DNA of 46,571 bases from Bacteroidaceae bacterium (lineage in GTDB: Bacteria; Bacteroidota; Bacteroidia; Bacteroidales; Bacteroidaceae). The DNA is taken from NCBI GenBank assembly GCA_017554605.1, contig JAFZIA010000030.1:1-46571 (forward strand), given 5' to 3'. The position numbers were made by a program, and so were the translations under genes. The stretch's first letter is position 1. Every line of letters begins with the position of its first letter. The notes beneath the pieces were generated by a model. The model saw nothing but the letters and a program-made list of their open reading frames with translations. It was not told the DNA's origin and made no database searches. Of the stretch, positions 1-9,866 are shown one piece after another.

Positions 1-394
1 AGACAAGGAACATAGAGGACTGGATAATAGACACAGTTGTGTAATTCCCATTATCTCGCAGGTTGCAGGCTGTTCATTGCCTTTATCACTACTGGCGGCA
101 ATTGTCAACCTGAGCGAAGCGAAAGGCCTCTAAAGCCCCAAGCCGAAAAGCGAAATTAAGGGACTAATTGCTAATAGAGTAAAAGAGTTCCTTTTTGTTA
201 CCGTTGAGTTTTACCAATAACAGCCCTATAAGATACAGATTGACAAAATTACAGGCAGCTTATAAAATATATTTTAAGGACATTTTATTAAATGACAATA
301 ATATAACAATGAATCAAAAGCTGGATTTCAACTACATATTCACTGCCATATAAAAAAAAGTAGAAATTTGCGTAATTTATTAAAAAAATTTCAC
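1..394. other. Intergenic stretch upstream of capsule operon, no gene seen
   Basis: I see no plausible coding region here. The stretch is AT-rich towards its right end and holds one recognisable repeat-like motif at 104-131. Any gene upstream of the capsule operon, such as a UpxY-type antiterminator, would lie outside the window. Confidence 0.6.
104..131 (+). repeat. Dispersed intergenic repeat of the CCTGAGCGAAGCGAAGG type
   Basis: The sequence contains CCTGAGCGAAGCGAAAGG. This is close to a short motif (CCTGAGCGAAGCGAAGGATC) that I recall as recurring in intergenic DNA of many bacteria, including Bacteroidetes. Only one copy is in this window, so its repeat status rests on memory rather than on anything seen here. 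Confidence 0.4.
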
Positions 395-402
395 TATTTT
401 TG
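367..402 (+). promoter_or_regulatory. Candidate Bacteroidetes-type promoter of the capsule operon
   Basis: A perfect -7 box TATTTTTG (395-402) is preceded by TTTG at 367-370. The 24-nt spacer is a little longer than the usual 19-21. The implied transcript has a leader of about 150 nt before ugd. No other -7-like box was found between it and the ugd start. Confidence 0.55.
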
Positions 403-559
403 TGAAGACAAGATATAGACTTTAGAACAGACATAATGATTTTGCTTATAAACAAGACATTTTCAAGAAGCTGGTAATTGATTAAAGAACGCTCCGACTA
501 TTGAAACAAATAAGATTTTACCAACCGAGTAAGTTTATTAATACTAATACAATAATATT

Positions 560-1873
560 ATGAAAATTGCAGTTGCAGGAACAGGTTATGTAGGTTTGAG
601 TATTGCTACATTATTGGCACAAAACAACAAAGTAACAGCAGTAGATGTTATCCCTGAGAAAGTGGAAAAAATCAACAAGCGCATCTCTCCCATTCAGGAC
701 GAATACATAGAAAAATATTTTGCAGAGAAGGAGCTTGACCTTACTGCAACTCTTGATGGAGCAGGCGCATACAGCGATGCTGACTTCATTGTCATTGCAG
801 CTCCCACCAACTACGACCCTCAAAAGAATTTCTTCGACACACATCACATCGAAGATGTCATCGACCTTGTACTCGAAGTAAATCCCAATGCCACTATGGT
901 AATCAAGAGTACAATCCCTGTCGGCTATTGCCGTAGCCTTTATGTAAAGTATGCAAAGAAATTCAAAGAGAAAGGTTGGGATTCAACACACAAATTCCGT
1001 CTGCTCTTCTCACCCGAATTCCTGCGCGAGAGCAAAGCCCTCTACGACAATCTCTACCCCAGCCGCATCATTGTAGGCTATCCCAAGATGATTGACAATT
1101 TCGACGAGGAGAACCAGGCCATCAAGGCCATCGCTGGCAACCACCTCGAAGAAGCAGCACACACATTTGCTGGTCTCCTGCAACAAGGTGCAATAAAGGA
1201 GGACATTCCTACACTCTTTATGGGACTCAAGGAGGCCGAAGCAGTAAAACTATTTGCCAACACATACCTTGCATTGCGCGTGAGCTACTTCAACGAGCTC
1301 GACACATACGCCGAGGTAAAAGGCCTCGACTCGGCAGCCATAATCAGCGGAGTGGGACTCGACCCCCGCATCGGCGAGCACTACAACAACCCCTCGTTCG
1401 GTTACGGCGGATACTGTCTGCCAAAAGACACCAAGCAGTTGCTTGCCAACTATCAGGAAGTACCTCAGAATATGATGAGCGCCATTGTAGAGAGCAACCG
1501 CACACGCAAAGACTTCATTGCCGACCGCGTATTGGAAATTGCAGGAGCATACGAAGCGAACAGCAGCTACGATGTAGCCAAGGAAAAGCCTGTAATAGTA
1601 GGAGTTTACCGTCTTACAATGAAGAGCAATAGCGACAACTTCCGCCAATCGTCAATCCAGGGAGTAATGAAGCGCATTAAAGCCAAAGGAGCCGAAGTCA
1701 TCATATACGAACCCACACTCGAGGATGCAAGCACATTCTTTGGAAGCCGTGTCGTGAACAACCTCGACGAATTCAAGGCACAATCACAAGCCATCATTGC
1801 CAACCGCTACGACAGTTGCCTTGACGATGTAAAGAGCAAGGTTTATACCCGCGATATTTTTGGTAGAGATTAA
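560..1873 (+). CDS. ugd: UDP-glucose 6-dehydrogenase
   Basis: Cytoplasmic NAD-dependent oxidation of UDP-glucose to UDP-glucuronate, a precursor for acidic capsule sugars. The 437-aa protein starts with the Rossmann motif GTGYVG (residues 7-12). It has the conserved KSTIPVG segment, the FSPEFLRE substrate-binding block, and the catalytic-cysteine motif [11 protein letters not shown] near residue 280. It is somewhat longer than the 388-aa E. coli enzyme, which I believe is normal for the Bacteroidetes form. The ATG at 560 follows an AT-rich leader with no strong Shine-Dalgarno site. It is the first gene of the capsule operon, and the epimerase that likely uses its product begins 17 nt after its stop. 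Another nucleotide-sugar dehydrogenase specificity (for example UDP-ManNAc) is possible, but the early position and the next gene favour UDP-glucose. Confidence 0.9.
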   Translation: MKIAVAGTGYVGLSIATLLAQNNKVTAVDVIPEKVEKINKRISPIQDEYIEKYFAEKELDLTATLDGAGAYSDADFIVIAAPTNYDPQKNFFDTHHIEDVIDLVLEVNPNATMVIKSTIPVGYCRSLYVKYAKKFKEKGWDSTHKFRLLFSPEFLRESKALYDNLYPSRIIVGYPKMIDNFDEENQAIKAIAGNHLEEAAHTFAGLLQQGAIKEDIPTLFMGLKEAEAVKLFANTYLALRVSYFNELDTYAEVKGLDSAAIISGVGLDPRIGEHYNNPSFGYGGYCLPKDTKQLLANYQEVPQNMMSAIVESNRTRKDFIADRVLEIAGAYEANSSYDVAKEKPVIVGVYRLTMKSNSDNFRQSSIQGVMKRIKAKGAEVIIYEPTLEDASTFFGSRVVNNLDEFKAQSQAIIANRYDSCLDDVKSKVYTRDIFGRD

Positions 1874-1890
1874 TCAAAATATAAATAGTT

Positions 1891-2946
1891 ATGTTACAGT
1901 ATAATATAGACCTTAGGGGCAAGGCGATATTAGTAACAGGTGCTGCCGGTTTTATCGGCAGCAACTTGTGCAGACGATTGCTTGTCGAAGTTGAAGGAGC
2001 GCATATCATAGGTATCGACAATATGAACGATTACTACGACGTAAACATCAAGAAAGAGCGCTTGAGTTCACTGAACAAATTCAACAATTTTACATTCATC
2101 GAAGGCAACATAGCAGACAAGACACTGATAGACAAACTGTTTGCCAGCCACAACCCCTATGTAGTCGTAAACTTAGCGGCACAGGCAGGTGTACGTTACA
2201 GCATCACTAACCCTGGAGCATACATTGAGAGCAACCTCATAGGTTTCTACAACATTCTTGAGGCTTGCCGTAACAACAATGTAGAGCACCTTGTCTACGC
2301 CTCATCGTCAAGCGTATACGGTAGCAACAAGAAAGTCCCCTATTCTACCGACGATAAGGTAGACAACCCCGTGAGCCTTTACGCTGCAACCAAGAAGAGC
2401 AACGAGCTTATGGCACACTCATATAGCAAGCTTTACAATATCCCAAGTACAGGATTGCGCTTCTTCACCGTATACGGACCTGCTGGCCGTCCTGATATGG
2501 CATATTTCGGTTTTACCAACAAACTTGTAAAAGGCGAGAAAATACAGATTTTCAACTACGGAAACTGCAAGCGCGATTTCACATACGTTGACGACATTGT
2601 TGAAGGCATAATACGTGTTATGCAGCACGCACCTGAAAAAGCCAACGGAGAGGACGGTTTGCCGATACCTCCGTACAAGGTTTATAACATAGGCAACAAC
2701 CAACCCGAGAACCTTCTTGACTTTGTAACAATACTTCAGGAAGAACTTCTACGTGCAGGAGTACTGCCACAAGACTACGATTTTGAAGCACACAAGGAAC
2801 TTGTACCGATGCAACCTGGCGATGTCCCCGTAACATTCGCCGACACCACTCCATTGGAGCAGGATTTCGGTTTCAAGCCATCGACATCACTGCGCAACGG
2901 CCTTAGAGCATTTGCCGAGTGGTATGCTGAGTACTACAAATCATAA
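1891..2946 (+). CDS. NAD-dependent epimerase, UDP-glucuronate 4-epimerase-like
   Basis: Extended short-chain dehydrogenase/reductase, probably interconverting UDP-glucuronate and UDP-galacturonate in the cytoplasm. The 351-aa protein has the cofactor motif GAAGFIGSNL near residue 17, the YASSSSVYG strand carrying the active-site serines, and the YAATKK (YxxxK) catalytic pair near residue 165. It also has LRFFTVYGPAGRPDMA and the RDFTYVDDIVEGI block typical of this epimerase group. It follows ugd by 17 nt and is clearly co-transcribed, and pairing with the dehydrogenase supports a hexuronic acid substrate. A 4,6-dehydratase is less likely because the GxRxFNxYG context and substrate block resemble GlcA epimerases. 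The exact substrate cannot be fixed from sequence. Confidence 0.85.
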   Translation: MLQYNIDLRGKAILVTGAAGFIGSNLCRRLLVEVEGAHIIGIDNMNDYYDVNIKKERLSSLNKFNNFTFIEGNIADKTLIDKLFASHNPYVVVNLAAQAGVRYSITNPGAYIESNLIGFYNILEACRNNNVEHLVYASSSSVYGSNKKVPYSTDDKVDNPVSLYAATKKSNELMAHSYSKLYNIPSTGLRFFTVYGPAGRPDMAYFGFTNKLVKGEKIQIFNYGNCKRDFTYVDDIVEGIIRVMQHAPEKANGEDGLPIPPYKVYNIGNNQPENLLDFVTILQEELLRAGVLPQDYDFEAHKELVPMQPGDVPVTFADTTPLEQDFGFKPSTSLRNGLRAFAEWYAEYYKS

Positions 2947-3046
2947 GAAAAAATCAATAGATACAGCCAAAGGACAGACAAAATTCCCTGCAAGCTATCA
3001 CTGTCACTCGGGATAACAATTGGCGTGTCAGATAACTATTAAGGTA

Positions 3047-3100
3047 AGCAACCGCACAGGTGGGACCCGACAGTCCGTGGTTCGATACCACCGGTTGCTA
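3047..3100 (+). other. tRNA-like stem-loop element before the flippase gene
   Basis: AGCAACC (3047-3053) pairs perfectly with GGTTGCT (3093-3099), like an acceptor stem, followed by A at 3100. Inside is a T-arm lookalike: GTGG, loop TTCGATA, CCAC (3077-3091). Directly before it is a 4-bp hairpin, GGAC/GTCC (3063-3076). A D-arm and a normal anticodon arm are missing, and the total is 53 nt instead of about 73. It ends 18 nt before the flippase ATG, so it probably lies in that gene's leader. It could be a degraded tRNA, a tRNA-mimic regulatory element, or a coincidence. Confidence 0.45.
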
Positions 3101-3117
3101 CAAAAAAAAGAAAAGAT

Positions 3118-4635
3118 ATGAGCAAACAGACGTCGAACAAGACAATAGCAAAAAACACACTATTCCTGTATTTCAGAATGATACTGATTCTATTTGTATC
3201 ATTATACACTACACGCGTTGTATTGAATGCATTGGGAGTAATTGACTACGGAATTAACAATGCCGTAGCAAGCGTTGTTACAATGTTTATGTTCTTGAAC
3301 ACATCAATGGCAAACGGAATACAGCGTTTCTACAACTACACAATGGGAAACAGCAGTAACCACAACCTTACCGAAGTTTACAATACAGCACTTCAGATAC
3401 AGGCAATAATATCCGTTATACTTATATTGCTATTGGAAACAGTAGGTCTATGGTATATGCACAACCAAATGGTAATACCTGCCGAGCGCTTCGACACCGC
3501 ATTGTGGGTATACCAATTCACAGCATTAACCATCATTCTGATAGTAATGCAAGCACCGTACACATCGGCAATTATGGCCCACGAAAAGATGGATACGTTT
3601 GCCTACATCAGTATCTTCGAAGTTCTTGCGAAATTAGCCGTAGCCTACTTGATTTCCACATCGGGTGGTGACCGACTTTTCGAATACTCATTACTAAACC
3701 TGTCGGTTGCATTCATAATATTCATAATATATTTTGCATATAGCAAATACAACTTCAAGGAGCTCAAAATAAAGTTCCAGTTCCACAAGCATCTGTTCAA
3801 GCCGATGCTCTCGTTCTCGGGTTGGAATATTTTCGGTTCATTTGCCTACGTGCTTAAGGCACAAGGAGTAAATCTGCTCCTAAACTCATTCTTCGGCCCT
3901 ATAGTAAACTCGGCACGTGGCGTATCGGGAATGATTATGACAGCCCTGCAAGGTTTCCAAAGCAACGTCGTGATAGCATTCCGCCCGCAAATTATAAAAT
4001 CATACGCCCAACGCGACTACGAGCGCGTGCGACAACTTATGTACAGCCTCTCGAAACTCTCATTCCTTATGCTTGCAACATTGTCAATTCCCATCATCAT
4101 AGAAATTGACTACATACTCAAACTGTGGTTAGGAGACATAATCCCCGACTACACTAAATCGTTTACCATACTCATATTGGCAAATATGATGATAGCAAGC
4201 CTTACAACACCATTGTCACAAGTTGTGCACGCAACAGGCAATATGAGAAACTTCCAAGTTGCCACAAGTGTCATTATATGTATGATAATACCCGTATCCT
4301 GGATATTCCTTAAATTAGGTTACGACCCCAATTCGGTATATATAGTAAGCCTTATTGTAACAATAATAAACCAAATTGTATGTAACTATATGCTTAAGAG
4401 AATTTTCCCCTACAGCATAAAAGAATACACAAAAGCAGTGATACTACCGTGCATATTATTGACAATAATAGTATTGGGCATTACCGAGTTGACAAAATCA
4501 TTGATACAGGAATCATTTGTGCGTCTTATAGTATCGGCAGCCGTTGCAGTTATCAGCTCGGCAATCACTGCATATCTTGTTCTGTTAAACAAACAAGAAA
4601 GGGGACTTATAAAAAAATTCATAAAGAAGAGATAA
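3118..4635 (+). CDS. Polysaccharide flippase (Wzx-like, MATE/MOP superfamily)
   Basis: Predicted inner-membrane flippase that would move the lipid-linked repeat unit across the membrane in Wzx/Wzy-dependent capsule assembly. The 505-aa protein is almost entirely hydrophobic, with about 12-14 membrane segments. It has features common in these proteins: an early YTTRVVLNALGVIDYGI segment, polar RFYNY after the second helix, and RPQIIKSYAQRDYERV in the central loop. It ends in a basic tail. The ATG at 3118 is preceded by an A-rich stretch. A 171-nt gap holding a tRNA-like fold separates it from the epimerase, the largest gap in the early operon. The Wzy-like polymerase at 7442 is its expected partner. 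Sugar specificity is unknown. Confidence 0.85.
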   Translation: MSKQTSNKTIAKNTLFLYFRMILILFVSLYTTRVVLNALGVIDYGINNAVASVVTMFMFLNTSMANGIQRFYNYTMGNSSNHNLTEVYNTALQIQAIISVILILLLETVGLWYMHNQMVIPAERFDTALWVYQFTALTIILIVMQAPYTSAIMAHEKMDTFAYISIFEVLAKLAVAYLISTSGGDRLFEYSLLNLSVAFIIFIIYFAYSKYNFKELKIKFQFHKHLFKPMLSFSGWNIFGSFAYVLKAQGVNLLLNSFFGPIVNSARGVSGMIMTALQGFQSNVVIAFRPQIIKSYAQRDYERVRQLMYSLSKLSFLMLATLSIPIIIEIDYILKLWLGDIIPDYTKSFTILILANMMIASLTTPLSQVVHATGNMRNFQVATSVIICMIIPVSWIFLKLGYDPNSVYIVSLIVTIINQIVCNYMLKRIFPYSIKEYTKAVILPCILLTIIVLGITELTKSLIQESFVRLIVSAAVAVISSAITAYLVLLNKQERGLIKKFIKKR

Positions 4636-4679
4636 TATTCAAGACAGATATAAGTAGGAATTCAAACAATTAGGATAAA

Positions 4680-5705
4680 ATGGCAAAAGTCAATCTTCTT
4701 ACAATACATTTCGGCAACAGCTATGGTGCAGTTATGCAAACATACGCAACCTGCAAGCTGCTCGAAGAAGCTGGTCACACAGTGACTGTTATCAATTTAA
4801 CTGTACCCCAACGCAAAATGAGCAAGCTTTCGCCACAGTATATTAAAAGTGCCATACGCGAATACACATTCAATAAATTCAAGAAAAAGTGTTTCTCGCC
4901 TATGACACAAGAGGGTTATTCCATTAACGAATGCAGGATTCCCGATGCCGATTATACAGTTGTCGGCAGTGACCAGGTTTGGAATCGCGACATCACAGGG
5001 CGCTTTGGTAAAGCATTCTTCCTCGATTTTGTCAACAGCAAGCAAAAAAGAATCTCCTTGTCATCGAGCTTCGGTAAGAGCGTATGGAACGAAGACAAGG
5101 GATATACCGAGGAGGTAAAACAAGAACTGGAAAAATTTGCAGCCCTCTCGGTTCGTGAACATACCGCAGTAGACATTCTGCGCGATACATTTGGGCTCGA
5201 ATCGGTACAACTGCTCGACCCCACGCTTGGCTATGGTAAATTCGAGCATCTCATTCTTAACAACAAACCCAGCGAGCAAATATTCCCATTCCTTCTGAAC
5301 ACAAGCAAAGAGGCCATAAAACGTGCCGAACTGATTGCAAAAGAGACTGCTACACCCATTTTCAAGCACAGTTCGTACACCGCGACATTCGCAAACTCGC
5401 CACGTCACTGGCTCACGAACATACATAATGCTAAGTTTGTTATAACAGACTCATTCCACGGATTGGCACTAAGCATCATATACCACAAGAATTTCTTTGT
5501 ATTCTGTGCCGACCCCAAGAAGTTTACACGCCTGCAATCACTTCTACAACTAATAGGACACGAAGAGAGATTTGTAACAAGCGAAGAGGACTTCCTCAAA
5601 CGTAAGGAGCAACTGATGCAGCCCATCGACTATACACGCGTCGATGCAATATTAAAGAAAGAACAGGAGAAATATAGAGAATTTATAAGAAAAAACATAT
5701 TCTGA
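4680..5705 (+). CDS. Polysaccharide pyruvyl transferase family protein
   Basis: Likely adds a pyruvate ketal from phosphoenolpyruvate to a sugar of the growing polysaccharide, giving negative charge. The 341-aa cytoplasmic protein has the family hallmarks: an N-terminal FGNSYGAVMQTYA motif, VVGSDQVWN near residue 97, the SLSSSFG segment, SVREH near residue 155, and the C-terminal ITDSFHGLALSIIY motif near residue 255. Its stop overlaps the start of the next acyltransferase gene (TGATG), which indicates translational coupling. Some members of this family sit on F420 or nitroreductase-type operons, but the capsule context supports pyruvylation here. Confidence 0.85.
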   Translation: MAKVNLLTIHFGNSYGAVMQTYATCKLLEEAGHTVTVINLTVPQRKMSKLSPQYIKSAIREYTFNKFKKKCFSPMTQEGYSINECRIPDADYTVVGSDQVWNRDITGRFGKAFFLDFVNSKQKRISLSSSFGKSVWNEDKGYTEEVKQELEKFAALSVREHTAVDILRDTFGLESVQLLDPTLGYGKFEHLILNNKPSEQIFPFLLNTSKEAIKRAELIAKETATPIFKHSSYTATFANSPRHWLTNIHNAKFVITDSFHGLALSIIYHKNFFVFCADPKKFTRLQSLLQLIGHEERFVTSEEDFLKRKEQLMQPIDYTRVDAILKKEQEKYREFIRKNIF

Positions 5706-6265
5706 TGATTAAAGAACTATTTATCAAGACAATTGGTTACATTGCTTATAAAATAGAATCCCTTTCAACTGCTTATAAAATACAGAAAAACAAGAAGCTA
5801 TTGGGAGGAGGCAAGCGAGTTATTGCTGAACCTAACATAATCAATGGTATTAAGAATATAATTATGGAAGCTCCCGTAAGCATAGGTCCAGGTGCTACCA
5901 TATATGCAGCAGGAGCAAAACTTATCATTAAGAAACACGTGATTACTGGTCCTAACCTAACTGTAATAACAGGCGACCACAAGTACATAGCCGGACGTTG
6001 GATAGACTCAGTAAAAGCCAATGAAAAAGAGGACTTCTACGACCAGGACGTAACAATAGAGGAGGACGTTTGGATAGGAGCGAATGTTACTATATTGAAA
6101 GGCGTTACCATAGGTAGAAGCTCCATTATTGCAGCGGGCGCACTTGTTGTTAAAGATGTACCGCCCTACAGCATTGTAGGAGGTGTCCCTGCAAAGGTAA
6201 TAAAAATGAAATATAGCCAGGAGGATATAGAAATACACAAAAAGTTTATTGACGAGAATAAATAA
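5705..6265 (+). CDS. Hexapeptide-repeat acyltransferase (LbH fold)
   Basis: Predicted O- or N-acetyltransferase decorating a capsule sugar, with acetyl-CoA as the usual donor. The 186-aa protein has an N-terminal amphipathic region, then left-handed beta-helix repeats. The catalytic-type histidine is in TGDHKYI near residue 88. The strong repeat run VWIGANVTILKGVTIGRSSII and the terminal SIVGGVPAKVIK cap are typical of the CysE/WcaF-like family. Its ATG overlaps the stop of the pyruvyltransferase gene. Acceptor sugar and position cannot be read from sequence. Confidence 0.85.
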   Translation: MIKELFIKTIGYIAYKIESLSTAYKIQKNKKLLGGGKRVIAEPNIINGIKNIIMEAPVSIGPGATIYAAGAKLIIKKHVITGPNLTVITGDHKYIAGRWIDSVKANEKEDFYDQDVTIEEDVWIGANVTILKGVTIGRSSIIAAGALVVKDVPPYSIVGGVPAKVIKMKYSQEDIEIHKKFIDENK

Positions 6266-6283
6266 TTTTATTTAGATATAAAT

Positions 6284-7432
6284 ATGGCAAAAAAGAAAAT
6301 ACTTGTAGTTGTTATGTCTTTAAGCACTGGAGGTACAACCTCGGCATTAAAGGCATTGATGCAGACCTCATTATCAAAAGACAATGATATTAGTATTCTC
6401 ATTTTTTGCAACACCGGTGTTGCGCAGAATCCAGAATTGCAGAAATACATAATTATGCCTGGCAAGCTCGCGCAGTTGTGGTTTCTCAACATTGCAAACG
6501 CATCATTGCTGACAAAGATTCTTATGCTTCCCATAAAAGTAATCAAGAATACACCTTGGTTGGGAAATAGAATAGACACGATGATAGCCAAGCACATAGC
6601 AAAGAGCGTAGAAAGAAAAGCCCAATACGATACTGTCATTTCATTTGCCGAGAACACCGTACCTGGTCTTGTGCAACATTTCGGTAATGAAAACAAGATT
6701 GTGTGGGTACACTGCGACTACGGCAACAGGGTTAAGAGAGAAGAGGAACACATTTTTAGCAAATACCGCAAGATTGTATGTGTTTCCAAATTCACGCGCG
6801 ATTCTTTTGCAAAGAGATATCCATCATTGGACTACAAGACGGAGTACGTTTACAATGTTTGCTCCTTTGACAGCATAAAAGCAAAATCCAAAGAAGACAT
6901 AAACGACAAACAGTTTGACACATCAGTCTTTACAATAATATCCATTGGCCGTATAGCTACGGTAAAACGCTTCCACAAGATTCCCGAGATAGCGAAGCGA
7001 CTAAAGGACACTGGTTGCACTTTCAAGTGGTACATAATGGGAGGAGGCAGCGCCGAAGATACCGACAAGATAAAGACTGCCATTGAAAGCAATGGTGTAA
7101 GTGGCGAGGTTATAATGCTGGGAGCAAGGTCTAACCCTTATCCTTATATAAAGAGAGCCAACCTGCTGGTATCAACATCTGAATCCGAGGCCTGTCCTAT
7201 GATTTTTAACGAAGCAAAGATATTAGGAATCCCCATTGTTTCGTCCAATTTCGGTTCGTCGTACGAATTCATTAAACAAGGAACAGATGGATATATTACC
7301 TCGATAGAAGAGATGCACAAGGTAATTGAAAAACTGATTACAGACAAAACTGAATATTCAAAATTAGCCCCTGTCGCCGACAAGGAGCTGCTTGAAGAAA
7401 CCATAATAGCAAAAATAAACAATATCATATAA
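6284..7432 (+). CDS. Glycosyltransferase family 4-like
   Basis: Predicted retaining glycosyltransferase of GT-B fold, acting at the cytoplasmic face of the membrane to extend the lipid-linked repeat unit. In the 382-aa protein the N-terminal half has STGGTTSALKAL after the first strand, and the linker has FAENTVPGLV. The C-terminal half has IISIGRIATVKRFHKIPEIA, a YIMGGGS strand, and an E-x7-E type motif, SESEACPMIFNEA, near residue 305 that would bind the donor nucleotide. It starts 18 nt after the acyltransferase and ends 9 nt before the polymerase gene. Donor and acceptor are unknown. Confidence 0.85.
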   Translation: MAKKKILVVVMSLSTGGTTSALKALMQTSLSKDNDISILIFCNTGVAQNPELQKYIIMPGKLAQLWFLNIANASLLTKILMLPIKVIKNTPWLGNRIDTMIAKHIAKSVERKAQYDTVISFAENTVPGLVQHFGNENKIVWVHCDYGNRVKREEEHIFSKYRKIVCVSKFTRDSFAKRYPSLDYKTEYVYNVCSFDSIKAKSKEDINDKQFDTSVFTIISIGRIATVKRFHKIPEIAKRLKDTGCTFKWYIMGGGSAEDTDKIKTAIESNGVSGEVIMLGARSNPYPYIKRANLLVSTSESEACPMIFNEAKILGIPIVSSNFGSSYEFIKQGTDGYITSIEEMHKVIEKLITDKTEYSKLAPVADKELLEETIIAKINNII

Positions 7433-7441
7433 GTAGAGACA

Positions 7442-8692
7442 ATGAGTAAGAAAGCACTTTATACATACTATCTTGTAATGCTGTTGCTACTATGTACGTG
7501 GACCGATGTCAACACTGCCCCGAACATAGTAATAAGGTTGGCTTATATTGCAGCACTCTTCTTCCCTGCACTGAAATATGCCCCCCAAATGTTTCCACCG
7601 GTATTTATCTGCTTTGTTGGAGCATCCACCTACTATGTATCGAGTTCGTTTATGCCAAACGAGATATATTACTTTGCAGCAATATTGTTTCTGATTTTAC
7701 TGTTCATAAACAACAAGAGGTATAACAAGATAAAGATACCTATACTTGTTGTTTTTCTCATATACGTAACAACAATAGATTTACTATATAACAGCAAGCT
7801 TGAAAACATTGAATATGCTATGTTTATAACTGTGATACTGCTGTCGTACATAGATATGAACAAGATAGAAACAACCCAATATTCATACGCTTTCATAGTA
7901 ATAAGTATTGTTGTTTGTATTACATTCTTTACCATTGGCGACCAATATACTGTTGAGATACAGGGACAGGAGCGTACTATGTGGGAGGACCCCAACTATT
8001 TGGGTTGCGTTGTAGGTATGGGAATCATTTGTGCCTACTTCGAACTTATGAGAAAGAACTACCCGAACAAGTTTGTCAGGATGTTATACCTGTTTACCAT
8101 ACTTATCGGCATTCCTATGTTGTTGCTCAACGCTTCGCGTGGTGCAGCCCTCTCAACAGCCATTGGTATAACATTCATAACAATGTTCTCCAACATAAGC
8201 AACAGCAAGAAAATATCGGCCATCATCATTGTAGCCATAGCTGTGGTCGCACTTTACCAATTGGATATGTTCAGTGCACTTGAGCAACGTATGGAGTCGG
8301 ACGACGGTACAGGAAATGCAAGAACAACCATTTGGGCATACAAGACCGCAGCATTCTTTCTCTGCCCTTCGTATGTAATACTTACAGGATTAGGCTATCA
8401 CGGTGGTTTTATGCTCGGAACATACGACGGTTATGGTTTCCATAGCGATTATGTTGCATTCTTTGTCGATTATGGTGTCATTGGCACTATGCTGCTTATT
8501 CTATTCTTTTTATACCCATTGTATTTGTCAAGAAAGAACAAGCCCAACAGAGGTATTATATATGCAATGACATTCTACCTTATGGCAAACTGCGCGACAC
8601 TTGAACCGCTTACTGGTGGCCGTGTAATTTATTTCCTGTTCTATATGTATATTATTATTTTAGCAAAAAAACTAAACTACAATGAAAAATAA
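7442..8692 (+). CDS. O-antigen/capsule polymerase (Wzy-like)
   Basis: Predicted inner-membrane polymerase joining repeat units on the periplasmic side. The 416-aa protein has about 11-12 membrane helices, a periplasmic-loop segment WEDPNYLGCVVGMG near residue 180, LLNASRGAALSTAIG near residue 225, and a long loop with a second Arg-rich stretch (EQRMESDDGTGNARTTIW) before helices 10-12. This two-loop layout and the NxSRG motif are typical of Wzy/WaaL proteins. Its last 11 nt overlap the next glycosyltransferase start. A WaaL-type ligase cannot be excluded on sequence alone, but location with a flippase supports the polymerase. Confidence 0.8.
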   Translation: MSKKALYTYYLVMLLLLCTWTDVNTAPNIVIRLAYIAALFFPALKYAPQMFPPVFICFVGASTYYVSSSFMPNEIYYFAAILFLILLFINNKRYNKIKIPILVVFLIYVTTIDLLYNSKLENIEYAMFITVILLSYIDMNKIETTQYSYAFIVISIVVCITFFTIGDQYTVEIQGQERTMWEDPNYLGCVVGMGIICAYFELMRKNYPNKFVRMLYLFTILIGIPMLLLNASRGAALSTAIGITFITMFSNISNSKKISAIIIVAIAVVALYQLDMFSALEQRMESDDGTGNARTTIWAYKTAAFFLCPSYVILTGLGYHGGFMLGTYDGYGFHSDYVAFFVDYGVIGTMLLILFFLYPLYLSRKNKPNRGIIYAMTFYLMANCATLEPLTGGRVIYFLFYMYIIILAKKLNYNEK

Positions 8693-9827
8693 TTTTGTTT
8701 TTTTGAACGTAACCAGCAATTACCCGAAACAGTTCACTGCCGGAAATACCAAGATGGAATATATGGCAACTGGTATTATGGAATTGGGGCATAATGTATC
8801 TGCAATAAACAGTATTAGCAGCTACACTAAAGAGAATAAGGACGAGATTGGTATATCGGAAAAAGGCATAGAATATATAACACTGAATTCGCACAAGAGA
8901 TTTAAGGGATTGTATAGAATGAGGCAGACATACAAACTGCTCAAAGCCAAAAAGACCGACGGAAGCAATGCTGTGATAATGGCAACGTCGCGCACCCATA
9001 AAATGCTAATAGACATATTTATAGCAAAATTGGCTGGGTACAAGACACTTTTCCTTTTTCACGAGTGGAGAGGGGCACTCAAGATGCACACCATTTTTCA
9101 CAAGATAGATGCGTGGCTCAAAGACCATTTTGTTATACGATTCTTTGATGCATATCTTCCTATCAGTCATTTTCTGTTGGATAAATGCAACGACGTCTCA
9201 AAAAAGAAGCCCAAACTGATTGTGCCCATAATGGCCGATTACACAAAAGAGCCTACACCCGAGGAAATTAAACCACGTTTCAGCTATTGTTGTGGTGTAT
9301 GGTATATGATGAGACACCCAATGCTGCTCGATGCAATGGATAAACTCATAGAGAAACATCCCTCGACAGAATTAATGCTGATATTATCGGGGCAAGAAAC
9401 AGACATTGAACTATTTAAAGAAAAGATTAAAGAACGTAAATGCGCCAATAATATAACGATAAGGTCGAAAGTACCATTTGATGAATTGAACAGGATTTAT
9501 CAAACATCGCTTGGACTTATTATACCATTAGACCCCGATTCTGTTGCGGACATAGCACGTTTCTCGCAAAAGATTGCAGAATATATAGCTACTGGACGAC
9601 CTATAATAACCAATGCTGTAGGAGAGATACCATACTATTTCAAGGACAGGGATTCTGCCTATTTTGCTGATTATACAGCCGATGGCTTTTACGAAGTAAT
9701 GAACGAAATGATGGAAAACAAAGAAACAGCCGACAGAATTGGACATTCAGGTTTTATGGTTGGCCGTGAACACTTTGACTCAAATGTAAATGCCCATAAA
9801 ATGCTGGATTTCATATCCAAGATGTAA
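8682..9827 (+). CDS. Glycosyltransferase (GT4-like)
   Basis: Predicted glycosyltransferase of GT-B fold. The 381-aa protein has an N-terminal domain with FTAGNTKMEYMATGIMELG and an LFHEWRGA segment. The C-terminal domain has LMLILSGQ, then IYQTSLGLIIPLDPDSVADIARFSQKIAEYIATGRPII, which is the usual donor-site region with acidic residues preceding the KIAEY helix. The classical E-x7-E is less clear than in its neighbours. It overlaps the Wzy gene by 11 nt, so expression is coupled. The linkage made is unknown. Confidence 0.75.
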   Translation: MKNNFVFLNVTSNYPKQFTAGNTKMEYMATGIMELGHNVSAINSISSYTKENKDEIGISEKGIEYITLNSHKRFKGLYRMRQTYKLLKAKKTDGSNAVIMATSRTHKMLIDIFIAKLAGYKTLFLFHEWRGALKMHTIFHKIDAWLKDHFVIRFFDAYLPISHFLLDKCNDVSKKKPKLIVPIMADYTKEPTPEEIKPRFSYCCGVWYMMRHPMLLDAMDKLIEKHPSTELMLILSGQETDIELFKEKIKERKCANNITIRSKVPFDELNRIYQTSLGLIIPLDPDSVADIARFSQKIAEYIATGRPIITNAVGEIPYYFKDRDSAYFADYTADGFYEVMNEMMENKETADRIGHSGFMVGREHFDSNVNAHKMLDFISKM

Positions 9828-9866
9828 GACACACAACATAAGACCAAACACAACCAAGATACAAAT

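Noticed and set aside
3047-3100. Functional canonical tRNA gene
   Set aside because: It has an acceptor-like stem and a T-arm but no D-arm or seven-base anticodon loop, and it is 20 nt too short. It is kept only as a tRNA-like element.
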